From the NCBI GenBank assembly GCA_016866385.1, contig VGMU01000002.1, positions 1 to 64,000 of the forward strand: DNA of 64,000 nt, given 5' to 3'. The notes beneath the pieces are model-generated. The model searched no databases. It was not told the origin of the DNA and saw only the letters and a program-made list of their open reading frames with translations. Shown one piece after another: positions 32,429 through 40,765 of this stretch (position 1 is its first letter; every line of letters begins with the position of its first letter). The translations under genes were made by a program, and so were the position numbers. The stretch is from Bacteroidota bacterium. GTDB lineage: Bacteria > Bacteroidota > Bacteroidia > Cytophagales > Cyclobacteriaceae.

Positions 32429-33340
32429 TTAGGCATATCCAAGACCAAGTCCAAAAAGCAGGGTCCAAACTAAGGTAGCGAGCGCCATTTTCTTCAAGTA
32501 AGGATCTGTGGTTTCTGCGCTACTGGCACGCTGAACACCCAAAACGATGCCAAACATAAGGGGGGCCAACAGCAAGGGGGCTAAGGAGGGTAAGGAAAGG
32601 ATTTGCCAAGAGAAAAGGATCAAAGCTGCTTGACCTACCCCTACGAGTAACCAGAGATAGATCAAAGCTTTTTTTCTTCCCAATCGTACTGGAATTGATT
32701 TTTTCCCTGCTTTTTGGTCGGACTCCAAGTCTCGTATGTTGTTGATGGTAAGTACGGCAGTACTGAAGCAACCCAAGGAAATAGCAATCAAGATAGACGA
32801 CATCTCCCACTGTTGGGCATGAAGAAAATAGGTTCCACACACGCCTAGTAAACCAAAAAAAACAAAAACAGACAAATCCCCCCAGCCTGCATATCCGTAA
32901 GGATTTTTACCTGAAGTGTAGCGAATCGCTGCCCAAATGGCGGCTAGCCCCAGGACTAAAAAAATGCTAAACAAGATCCAATTGGTTAAGGAAAAGAAAA
33001 GGAGCAGTAGCCCAGAGCAAAAGGATAAGGTTCCAGTAATGCCCATGGCCACTTTCATTTCAGAAAGAGAAATCCTTCCCGATTGTACAGCTCGAAGGGG
33101 TCCCTGTCGCGCCGAGGAATCAGCCCCATGCACGGAATCCCCGTAATCGTTGGAGAGATTGGATAAAATTTGTAAAAAAATAGTGGTTAATGAGGCCAAA
33201 ACAAGCACTTCCCACTTCAACTCCTCTTTCCAATACGCTAAAAAAGATCCAGCAAAAATACTGGACAAAGCCAAGGGTAAAGTACGAAGCCGGACTGCTA
33301 GGAGCCAGGCTTCGTTTTTGGAAAGAATCTTTTTATTCAA
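32429..33340 (-). CDS. menA: 1,4-dihydroxy-2-naphthoate polyprenyltransferase
   Basis: This 303-residue, nine-helix UbiA-family membrane prenyltransferase attaches the isoprenoid chain to DHNA in menaquinone synthesis, the quinone used by Bacteroidota. The first Asp-rich motif is LSNDYGDSVHGADS and the second NNIRDLESDQKAGKKS; both bind Mg-diphosphate. RLRTLPLALSSIFAGS at the N-terminus is typical of MenA. It sits 12 nt downstream of gpx within an argS-gpx-menA-usp run; no other men gene is adjacent. Confidence 0.93.
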   Translation of the reverse strand: MNKKILSKNEAWLLAVRLRTLPLALSSIFAGSFLAYWKEELKWEVLVLASLTTIFLQILSNLSNDYGDSVHGADSSARQGPLRAVQSGRISLSEMKVAMGITGTLSFCSGLLLLFFSLTNWILFSIFLVLGLAAIWAAIRYTSGKNPYGYAGWGDLSVFVFFGLLGVCGTYFLHAQQWEMSSILIAISLGCFSTAVLTINNIRDLESDQKAGKKSIPVRLGRKKALIYLWLLVGVGQAALILFSWQILSLPSLAPLLLAPLMFGIVLGVQRASSAETTDPYLKKMALATLVWTLLFGLGLGYA

Positions 33341-33352
33341 GGAAATAAACTA

Positions 33353-33937
33353 TCAGGACTGGATAAGTTTGATCAATTCTTCATCCATAGGATTTACTGA
33401 AGAAGGATAAAATTTGACCAATTCTCCTTTTTCATTGATCAAATACTTACAAAAATTCCAGCTGGGTTCTTGGTTGTTCCACCCATTTTGGCTTGCATCG
33501 GAAAGCCATCTGTACAAAGGGTGCTTATCAAACCCTTTTACAGAAACTTTTTCAAACATGGGGAAGGTAACCCCATATTCAGAGGTACAAAATGCTTTAA
33601 TTTCTTCGTTGGAGCCAGGCTCTTGTCCTCCAAAATTATTCGCTGGGAAACCAAGTACTACCACTTTTTCTCCATAGGCCGCATAAAGCTCCTGGAGTTG
33701 GGCATATTGCTTGGTGTACCCGCATTTGGAAGCCACGTTGACAATAAGTAATTTTTTACCTTTGAAGGAGGAAAAATCAACTTCTTGCCCGTTGATATCT
33801 TTCAATTTGAAGTCGTAAAGAGTGCTTTCCATGTTTGGCTCATAGCTTGGATGAAGAGAGGCGGCATCGCTAGGTCGATCGAGGACTTTTCCACAAGCAA
33901 GTAGGATGATGCTGAGAATAACTAGTAGTGTTTTCAT
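33353..33937 (-). CDS. glutathione peroxidase family lipoprotein
   Basis: This 194-residue protein reduces peroxides, with thioredoxin the likely electron donor in Bacteroidota. It has a lipobox signal (MKTLLVILSIILLAC), so it is probably anchored in the envelope. Catalytic residues: Cys in NVASKCGYTKQY (Cys replaces selenocysteine), Gln in NNFGGQEPGSNEEI, and Trp plus Asn in SWNFCKYLI. The gene starts 2 nt after argS, suggesting coupled translation. Confidence 0.93.
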   Translation of the reverse strand: MKTLLVILSIILLACGKVLDRPSDAASLHPSYEPNMESTLYDFKLKDINGQEVDFSSFKGKKLLIVNVASKCGYTKQYAQLQELYAAYGEKVVVLGFPANNFGGQEPGSNEEIKAFCTSEYGVTFPMFEKVSVKGFDKHPLYRWLSDASQNGWNNQEPSWNFCKYLINEKGELVKFYPSSVNPMDEELIKLIQS

Positions 33938-33939
33938 AT

Positions 33940-35730
33940 TTACATTCGTTGAGGTACTTCTATTCCTAACAACCGCATTCCGCAGTGTATTGTTTTTGCT
34001 GTATGGGCGGAGAGAGCAACGCGAAAGGCTTGAACTTGTAGATCTTTTTCATGAAAAATTGGCAATTCAGCATAAAAACGATTGTATTCCTTTGCCACTT
34101 CAAAAAGATATTGGGAAAGAATGGCTGGGGAATATTCATCGGCCGCCATTTTTAATTTTCTCTCAAAATCCTGTAGCAGTTGAATGAGCGAAACCTCGGT
34201 TTCGGAGAGCTCCCGTACCTGGGAGAATCCTGTAGGGCTGAGGTCTACTCCCAACTGGGCAGCTTTTCTTAATATAGCCGCAATCCTGGCGTGAGAATAT
34301 TGAATGAAAGGCCCTGTATTTCCTTGGAATTCTATGGATTCTTGGGGATTGAAAAGCATGCGCTTTTTAGGGTCTACCTTCAGTAGAAAATATTTCAATG
34401 CACCGAGGCCCAACATTTCGTATAAGCCCTGCGCCTGTTCTTCCGTGAATCCCTCGATTTTTCCTAGGGCCTTGGTATGATGGGCAGCTGTATCGATCAT
34501 TTCTTGGATCAATTCATCCGCATCGACCACTGTACCTTCTCTAGATTTCATTTTTCCAGAAGGTAAGTCTACCATCCCGTAGGAGAGGTGGTACAATCCA
34601 GGGCCATAGGATCTCCCTAGTTTTCGCATGATCTTAAACAAGACATCAAAGTGATAATCTTGCTCATTTCCAACTACATATACTGATTTATCAATATGAA
34701 AATCTTTGTATTTTAAGTCAGCAGTACCCATGTCCTGGGTAATGTATACGGAGGTACCATCGCCTCGGAGAACTAACTTTTCGTCCAACCCTTCTGCACT
34801 GAGATCTACCCAAACTGAGCCGTCTTGTTTCTTGTAAAAAACACCCTTAGATAATCCCTCTTCTACGATGTCTTTGCCAAGTAAGTAGGTGTTTGACTCG
34901 TAATAGGTGATGTCGAAGTCCACTCCCATGTTACGGTAGGTCTCCTCAAAACCTGCATACACCCAAGTATTCATGGTTTTCCAAAGGGAGATCACCTCCT
35001 GATCGTGGTCCTCCCATTTTCTGAGCATTTCTTGGGCTTCTACTAAGATGGGGGCAGTTTTTTTTGCCTCCTCTTCAGATTTTCCCTGCTCCATGAGTTC
35101 CTTTTGCTGCTTTTTATAAAGGGAATCGAAAAGGACATAATATTTTCCAGCCAAGTGATCTCCTTTAAGTCCAGAAGATGCGGGAGTTTCCCCATTTCCA
35201 TGATGAAGGTAAGCCACCATAGATTTGCAAATGTGAATTCCCCGGTCATTGACCAAGTTGGCTTTGATCACTTCGTAGCCACTAGCCTTGAGAATTTCGG
35301 CAATGGAAAAACCTAAAAAATTATTTCTCAAATGCCCCAAATGCAGGGGTTTGTTGGTATTGGGTGAGGAATACTCTACCATCACTTTTTTACCATTTGC
35401 TGGAAGTTGACCCAGAGAAGGTGCGGTATAAAGGGAAGTAAACAATTCCAGCCATTGCTGCTGGGCAACTTCTAGATTTAAAAATCCTTTGACCACATTG
35501 AAATCCCGTACCGATGAGACATGTGCTTTCAAGTACTGCCCAATTTGTTGGGCCGTAGCTTCAGGGCTGCTCTGAGAAATCTTCAAAAAAGGAAATACCA
35601 CGAAAGTATAATCTCCACTAAATTCCTTTTTGGTAGGAGATAGGCTCACTTGCTCTAAGTCTATGGCATGCTGGTAGCATGCCATAAAAGCATCTTGGAT
35701 ACCTTGAATAATGGATTCTTGCAAACTCAT
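33940..35730 (-). CDS. argS: arginyl-tRNA synthetase
   Basis: This 596-residue class I synthetase charges tRNA-Arg. Motifs: the HIGH-type HLGHLRNN (about 130-137), SSPNTNKPLHLG before it, and KMKSREGTVVDADEL in place of KMSKS, as in many ArgRS. The N-terminal Add-1 domain (about 1-100) and the C-terminal anticodon-binding DALR domain (YLFEVAKEYNRFYAELPIFH ... LGIEVPQRM) are complete. Arginase and arginine decarboxylase genes lie just upstream in the window. A -7 box (35848-35855, minus) may drive the argS-gpx-menA-usp-SUI1 operon. Confidence 0.97.
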   Translation of the reverse strand: MSLQESIIQGIQDAFMACYQHAIDLEQVSLSPTKKEFSGDYTFVVFPFLKISQSSPEATAQQIGQYLKAHVSSVRDFNVVKGFLNLEVAQQQWLELFTSLYTAPSLGQLPANGKKVMVEYSSPNTNKPLHLGHLRNNFLGFSIAEILKASGYEVIKANLVNDRGIHICKSMVAYLHHGNGETPASSGLKGDHLAGKYYVLFDSLYKKQQKELMEQGKSEEEAKKTAPILVEAQEMLRKWEDHDQEVISLWKTMNTWVYAGFEETYRNMGVDFDITYYESNTYLLGKDIVEEGLSKGVFYKKQDGSVWVDLSAEGLDEKLVLRGDGTSVYITQDMGTADLKYKDFHIDKSVYVVGNEQDYHFDVLFKIMRKLGRSYGPGLYHLSYGMVDLPSGKMKSREGTVVDADELIQEMIDTAAHHTKALGKIEGFTEEQAQGLYEMLGLGALKYFLLKVDPKKRMLFNPQESIEFQGNTGPFIQYSHARIAAILRKAAQLGVDLSPTGFSQVRELSETEVSLIQLLQDFERKLKMAADEYSPAILSQYLFEVAKEYNRFYAELPIFHEKDLQVQAFRVALSAHTAKTIHCGMRLLGIEVPQRM

Positions 35731-35847
35731 CCCTGTTAGTTAATCTGAAAGACCTGAACCTCGAGAAAGGGTTTTTCCCTGGATTTTACTCTTGGATAGC
35801 ACAAGCAGCGGAATATTTTCCCACGAGGCAGGTGCTGAATTGAAAAG

Positions 35848-35855
35848 CAAAGTTA
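35848..35855 (-). promoter_or_regulatory. possible -7 element for argS operon
   Basis: TAACTTTG on the minus strand fits TAnnTTTG, predicting a start near 35842 and a leader of about 110 nt before argS. A good TTTG is not found at 17-23 nt upstream, so support is moderate. The rest of the 274-nt gap (35731-36004) shows no other feature. Confidence 0.35.
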
Positions 35856-36004
35856 AGACCGACAACAAGAATACATAGCACCCTCCCCTAAATTTAGTAG
35901 AAGTGGTTTGATGGGATCTCTACGCAGGTCTTTCTTAGCCTTACCGCGTAGGAATTTCTGAATTGAATAATTGCTTGGCCCCAAAAGATAAAGGAATCCA
36001 AGTT

Positions 36005-36955
36005 CTAAAAATGAAGAACCAGAGACTGAGTGGTGATTTCTAAAACTTCAAAGGCGATTTCAGCTGTGGTATTTTCTGTATCTAGAGTTGGATTAACTTC
36101 TACGATTTCCCAACAACATACCCGCTTGTCTTTGATCAATTCTGCATTTAAGGCAATGGCTTCCGATACGCTCAAACCATGGGGTACCGGTGTCCCAGTC
36201 CCTTTGGATATGGAGGAATCCAAGCTGTCCACATCAAAGGATATGTAGAGCTGATCGCAATCTTTTAGTAATTCAAGGGTTTTCCTTGCAACTTCATGGA
36301 CCCCGAGTTCTTGGATCTCCTCGGTTCTAAAGGTAGAAATCCCATGCGAAGCGATTAGAAAATTTTCAGCTTCTTCCGTGTCTCGTAAGGAAAGGTATAC
36401 GATGTCTTTTAGGTCAATTTTCGGAAAATCCCCACCTATTTTTTTTATTCTTTCCCAGTAGGAAATCGTTTCAGAAGAAGGTTGATTTTGCTTGCAGGGC
36501 AAATTATCCAGTTGTGCAGCGATGGCCAAAGGCATCCCGTGCATGTTGCCTGAAGGGGTGGTGTAGGGGGTATGTAAATCCGCATGGGCATCTATCCAGA
36601 TCACGCCGAGTCGTTTGTCAGGATGGGCTCCTTTGATGCCCATGATGGTTCCTGCGGCGGTGCTATGGTCTCCTGCCAATACGATGGGAAATTTCTTTTC
36701 TAAGCGAAGGGACTCTATGGTGGAATAGACGTTTTTGATTACTTGATACACTCCGTCAATGTAATTGGCAAAGGGATGCTTGTTGCCCTTCCAAAGAAAG
36801 CTATTGGCATCCGTAACAGTTATGGGTTCAAACCGAGAGAAAAAATTTGATTTTTTGTCTAAGCTTGCAATTTTAAGGGCATCTACCCCAAGGCTAGCTC
36901 CTCGGGTGCCAGCAGCGATTTCAGAACGTACCTCTACAAGGGAGATTTTTCTCAT
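36005..36955 (-). CDS. arginase
   Basis: This 316-residue ureohydrolase splits L-arginine into ornithine and urea. Mn-binding blocks are complete: GDHSTAAGTIMGIK (His), WIDAHADLHTPYTTPSGNMH (DAHAD) and SFDVDSLDSSISKGTGTPVP (DVD). The TPxTTPSGNxHGMPLA segment favours arginase over agmatinase, which lacks it. It is divergent from the arginine decarboxylase gene across a 259-nt gap, so the two may compete for or share control by arginine supply; that is inference. Confidence 0.93.
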   Translation of the reverse strand: MRKISLVEVRSEIAAGTRGASLGVDALKIASLDKKSNFFSRFEPITVTDANSFLWKGNKHPFANYIDGVYQVIKNVYSTIESLRLEKKFPIVLAGDHSTAAGTIMGIKGAHPDKRLGVIWIDAHADLHTPYTTPSGNMHGMPLAIAAQLDNLPCKQNQPSSETISYWERIKKIGGDFPKIDLKDIVYLSLRDTEEAENFLIASHGISTFRTEEIQELGVHEVARKTLELLKDCDQLYISFDVDSLDSSISKGTGTPVPHGLSVSEAIALNAELIKDKRVCCWEIVEVNPTLDTENTTAEIAFEVLEITTQSLVLHF

Positions 36956-37149
36956 GGCTAAGATATACTTGGGTTGGTAAAGGTAAAAATAGCCAATTGG
37001 GATTAATTCTTACCCTTGAATTTCTAAATTCCCCTAGATTTTTTACACAGAAAATAAGCAAAAACTAATGGGGACCTGCTTCTTTTAAGGAAAAGGAGCG
37101 GTATAATTTTTTTAAAATGGAAATTCTCGGGGTTTTTATCTCCTAATCA

Positions 37150-37181
37150 TTTGATAACTGTGAATAAAAGCGCAATTTTTG
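37150..37181 (+). promoter_or_regulatory. probable promoter of the arginine decarboxylase gene
   Basis: TTTG (37150-37153), a 20-nt spacer and AATTTTTG (37174-37181, seven of eight to TAnnTTTG) precede the gene. Start site near 37187, leaving about 28 nt before ATG 37215. Confidence 0.5.
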
Positions 37182-37214
37182 CACCCTTATCTTAAAATTA
37201 AACCTGATTGGTAC

Positions 37215-38603
37215 ATGAATAGATACATTGATTTGATCCAGCAGACTTTTGATTTTCCTACCAAGGAATTTACCGTTGAAGACAACAATCTTTTTTTCAA
37301 TGGAGTCAATCTGATGGAAATCATTGAGACCTATGGGACACCGTTGAAGTTGACCTATCTGCCAAAAATTTCTGAAAGTATACATCAGGCGAAAAAGTAC
37401 TTTTCAAATGCCATGCAAACCCACCAATACAAGGGAAAGTATACCTATTGCTATTGTACCAAATCTTCTCACTTTAGCTTTGTTCTGGACGAGGCCTTGA
37501 AAAACGATATCCATCTTGAGACTTCCTCCACTTTTGATATTCCTCTGGTGAGAAGTCTATATGCCAAAGGAAAGATCCGAAAGGATACCTATATCATTTG
37601 CAATGGCTTCAAGCGGGAAAAATACAAGGAGTATGTTTCTGCCTTGCTCAACGATGGTTTTGTCAATTGCATACCCATTTTAGATAATCTCACCGAAATC
37701 GATTACTATTTGGAGCACGTCAAGGTCCCTTTTCAAGTAGGGATTCGAATTGCTGCGGATGAGGAACCCAAGTTTGGATTTTATACCTCAAGGTTGGGCG
37801 TTCGCTACAACGATATCATTTCTTTGTACGAACAAAAAATTAAAAATAATCCACAGGTAAGCTTAAAAATGCTTCATTTTTTTATCAATTCTGGCATCAA
37901 GGATACCGCTTACTATTGGTCTGAATTGACCCGTTTTATTCAAAAATATGTAGAACTCAAAAAGGTAGCCCCTAGTCTAGATGCCATGGATATTGGCGGG
38001 GGATGGCCCATCAAAACCAACGTATTTTTCGATTACGATTACCAATATATGGCCGATCAAATCGTAAAAAATATCAAGTGGATGTGTGCCAAAAACAATA
38101 CCACCGAACCCAATATTTTTACTGAGTTTGGAAGCTATACGGTAGGAGAAAGTGGGGCTGTTTTGTACTCTATTTTGGCTGAGAAACTTCAAAATGACAA
38201 GGAATTGTGGTACATGATTGATGGTTCCTTCATCACTCAACTTCCAGATAGTTGGGGATTGAATCAAAAATACATCATGCTTGCAGTGAATAATTGGGAA
38301 GAAGAATACCATAACATCTCCTTGGGTGGATTGACTTGCGACAGCATGGACTATTACAATTCAGAAGCCCACCAATTCAATATTTATTTGCCAAAATTGG
38401 TGGAAAAGAAGCAGCAATACATAGGCTTTTTCCATACCGGAGCTTACCAAGAATCTTTAGGAGGCTATGGTGGCATTCAGCATTGCTTGATTCCAGCGCC
38501 CAAACATGTGCTGATCGATCGGGATGAACATGGAAAGGTGAAGCACTGGTTATTTGCTACCGATCAAAAGGAAGAAAGCATGTTGAAAACCTTAGGGTAT
38601 TAA
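37215..38603 (+). CDS. arginine decarboxylase (fold type III PLP enzyme)
   Basis: ATG 37215 (MNRYIDLIQQTFDFP) gives 462 residues; the 12-codon TTG extension would lie on the promoter. This is an alanine-racemase-fold decarboxylase of the Bacteroidota short ADC type that yields agmatine for polyamines. The PLP-Lys lies in KYTYCYCTKSSHFSFVL, the Gly-rich phosphate loop is in DAMDIGGGWPIKTN, and the ligand-binding Cys/Asp region is LGGLTCDSMDYYNSEAH with FFHTGAYQESLGGYGGIQH near the end. It is shorter than E. coli SpeA (658). Divergent from arginase, with a bidirectional terminator behind it. Confidence 0.9.
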   Translation: MNRYIDLIQQTFDFPTKEFTVEDNNLFFNGVNLMEIIETYGTPLKLTYLPKISESIHQAKKYFSNAMQTHQYKGKYTYCYCTKSSHFSFVLDEALKNDIHLETSSTFDIPLVRSLYAKGKIRKDTYIICNGFKREKYKEYVSALLNDGFVNCIPILDNLTEIDYYLEHVKVPFQVGIRIAADEEPKFGFYTSRLGVRYNDIISLYEQKIKNNPQVSLKMLHFFINSGIKDTAYYWSELTRFIQKYVELKKVAPSLDAMDIGGGWPIKTNVFFDYDYQYMADQIVKNIKWMCAKNNTTEPNIFTEFGSYTVGESGAVLYSILAEKLQNDKELWYMIDGSFITQLPDSWGLNQKYIMLAVNNWEEEYHNISLGGLTCDSMDYYNSEAHQFNIYLPKLVEKKQQYIGFFHTGAYQESLGGYGGIQHCLIPAPKHVLIDRDEHGKVKHWLFATDQKEESMLKTLGY

Positions 38604-38608
38604 AAAGT

Positions 38609-38635
38609 AAAGACCACCGCAAGTGGTCTTTTTTT
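38609..38635. terminator. bidirectional terminator between ADC and terC
   Basis: AAAGACCAC and GTGGTCTTT form a 9-bp stem with a CGCAA loop, followed by TTTT. It overlaps the terC stop codon (38634-38636) on the opposite strand. Confidence 0.85.
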
Positions 38636-39638
38636 AACCCATTTTTTTAGCGTCCTGGGTAGGAAATAAAATGGAGGCGAGCACTGATAAAATCAGAACT
38701 CCCCCTACTATGGAAAGAGAAAGCGGTGAAGAAATGTGAAAAATTGGAGCAATGATCATTTTGAATCCAATAAAGGCAAGGATCACAGCAAGGCCATACT
38801 TTAGCCGGCTAAACATGTGAATGAAATTAGCCAACAGGAAGTATAGCGATCGTAATCCTAAAATTGCAAAAATATTTGAGGTATACAGAATGAATGGATC
38901 ATCCGGAGCAATGGCAAAAATGGCAGGGATGGAATCCACGGCAAAAATCAAATCGGTGAATTCAATGACCGCTACCACTACCAATAGGGGAGTGGCCACC
39001 TTGACCCCATTTTCGATGGTGAAGAAATTTCCCCCATTGTATTCCTTACTCACTTTAAATAGTTTGTGGATGACTTGGGCTCCTGGGCTCTTGCTGAAGT
39101 CTTTTTCCTGGTCGTCCTTGTCGTTAGCAAACCAGGATTTAATTCCTGCATAAATAAGGAAAAAGCCAAAAACAGTCAAAACAGCATTAATTTTAACGTA
39201 ATGGCCAAATAAATTCATTTCTGGAAGGAAGGTGAGGTTGATGATACCCACGCCTGCAAAAATGAAGATGGCTCGCATCAGCAATGCTCCAATAATCCCC
39301 CAAAAAAGTACCTTGTGGTGAAGTTCTCGTGGGACATTGAAGTAGCCAAAAACTAAAATGAATACAAATAAATTGTCTACTGAAAGTGCCTTTTCTATCC
39401 AATAAGCAGCCTGGTACTGAGAAAACTTTTCCAAGGCGTATTTCTCGTCGGTGACGATGAAGATGAAAATACTGAAAATCATGGAAATTCCTATCCATAC
39501 CAAAGACCAAATAGCGGCTTCTTGGTTGGAGATCACATGGCTTTTTTTATTAAATATCCCTAGGTCCAACAAAAGCATGAACAGAACAATCGCACTAAAT
39601 CCGATGATAATGCCAGGATGATTGATTAAGTTATCCAT
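38634..39638 (-). CDS. TerC/Alx family membrane protein
   Basis: This 334-residue protein has about nine membrane helices and the TerC signatures IEKALSVDNLFVFILVF (with the conserved Asp), VIEFTDLIFAVDSIPAIFAI and FAILGLRSLYFLLA. The family includes TerC (tellurite resistance) and Alx, a manganese exporter induced at alkaline pH. Metal export is the best-supported role, but the metal cannot be told. No other ter gene is near. It is separated from the upstream SDR gene by 72 nt. Confidence 0.92.
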   Translation of the reverse strand: MDNLINHPGIIIGFSAIVLFMLLLDLGIFNKKSHVISNQEAAIWSLVWIGISMIFSIFIFIVTDEKYALEKFSQYQAAYWIEKALSVDNLFVFILVFGYFNVPRELHHKVLFWGIIGALLMRAIFIFAGVGIINLTFLPEMNLFGHYVKINAVLTVFGFFLIYAGIKSWFANDKDDQEKDFSKSPGAQVIHKLFKVSKEYNGGNFFTIENGVKVATPLLVVVAVIEFTDLIFAVDSIPAIFAIAPDDPFILYTSNIFAILGLRSLYFLLANFIHMFSRLKYGLAVILAFIGFKMIIAPIFHISSPLSLSIVGGVLILSVLASILFPTQDAKKMG

Positions 39639-39710
39639 AGGAAAAGGAAATTCCAGAGATTAAATGATTTGCAAAAGTACTTCTTTTTATATCTTAGCCG
39701 CAGGCAAGGA

Positions 39711-40661
39711 TCAAAGAGTTTCAGACGGATTCAAGCTGGCCTCAAAATAGGCTATGGTTTTTTGTAATCCTTCTTTTAAAGAAATCCGAGGCTCCCAATT
39801 CAACTCTTTCTTTGCACGTAAAAGTTCAGGTTTTCGCTGTTTGGGGTCATCGGGTGAAGAGGGGAGAAAAATCAACTTACTTTTACTTTGGGTAAGTTCT
39901 AGAATAAGGTGTGCCAACTCCCGAATAGAGCACTCATTGGAATTTCCAATATTGATAGGGCCAGTAATATTTTTTGGAGTTTTCATCAGCCTTATCATGG
40001 CTTCTATGGTGTCTTCCACATAGCAAAAAGATCGGGTTTGGTATCCGTCACCTAGTATACTTAGGTCTTCTCCCTTCAAGGCTTGTTGAATTAAACTGGA
40101 GACTACTCTGCCGTCTTTAGCGCTCATGCGAGGTCCGTAAGTATTGAATATCCGCATCACTTTTATGGGGACCTCATGCATTCTGAAGTAATCAAAAAAT
40201 AAGGTTTCTGCTCCTCTTTTCCCTTCGTCGTAACAGGCCCGTGGGCCTATAGGATTTACATTTCCAAAATAGGATTCCGGTTGAGGATGGATTTCGGGGT
40301 TTCCATATACTTCGGAAGTAGAGGCTTGAAGGATTTTTGACCGATTGACTTTGGCAAGCTCAAGCAAATTCATGGCTCCAAGAATGGAAGTGGTAAAGGT
40401 TTCTATGGGGTATTTTTGGTAAAGTTGTGGAGAAGCAGGACATGCCAAGTTGTAGATTTCATCTACTTGTAGGGTCAAGGGCTTTCTAACATCCTCCTGA
40501 ATCAACTCAAAATTTCTATTTTCTAATTGTTTTTCAATGTTTTGCTTATTCCCTGAGAAAAAATTATCCATGCAAAGGACATAATTCCCTTCTAGAAGTA
40601 GTCGATCACAAAGGTGACTACCTAGAAATCCAGCTCCTCCACTTACTAAAACTCTTTTCAT
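39711..40661 (-). CDS. UDP-glucuronate decarboxylase-like NAD-dependent epimerase/dehydratase
   Basis: This 316-residue extended SDR closely resembles UDP-xylose synthase (UXS), which converts UDP-glucuronate to UDP-xylose. NAD-binding: VLVSGGAGFLGSHLCDRLL. Active site: YDEGKRGAETLFFDYFRMH (YxxxK, with a conserved DEGKR as in UXS), plus ASTSEVYGNPEIHPQPESYFGNVNPIGPRACYDEGKR and IFNTYGPRM. It acts in sugar-nucleotide and surface-polysaccharide synthesis. Other dTDP/UDP-sugar dehydratases are less likely because of the NPIGPRACYDEGKR block. Confidence 0.88.
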   Translation of the reverse strand: MKRVLVSGGAGFLGSHLCDRLLLEGNYVLCMDNFFSGNKQNIEKQLENRNFELIQEDVRKPLTLQVDEIYNLACPASPQLYQKYPIETFTTSILGAMNLLELAKVNRSKILQASTSEVYGNPEIHPQPESYFGNVNPIGPRACYDEGKRGAETLFFDYFRMHEVPIKVMRIFNTYGPRMSAKDGRVVSSLIQQALKGEDLSILGDGYQTRSFCYVEDTIEAMIRLMKTPKNITGPINIGNSNECSIRELAHLILELTQSKSKLIFLPSSPDDPKQRKPELLRAKKELNWEPRISLKEGLQKTIAYFEASLNPSETL

Positions 40662-40765
40662 GGATCTATTTTAGAAATTATGGACGTTTATCAATTGAAT
40701 GAAATAGGAATTCATTTTTAATTTTCTTCTAGACTCAATAACTGCTGTTGAATGGTAAAAATACA

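Noticed and set aside
32361-32468. N-terminal extension of the Usp gene
   Set aside because: It would run into the end of menA; the family start MIHILVPYDFSP is at 32360.
35731-36004. Possible riboswitch or leader peptide before argS
   Set aside because: No conserved hairpin, Arg-rich short frame or terminator could be supported; only a -7 box was seen.
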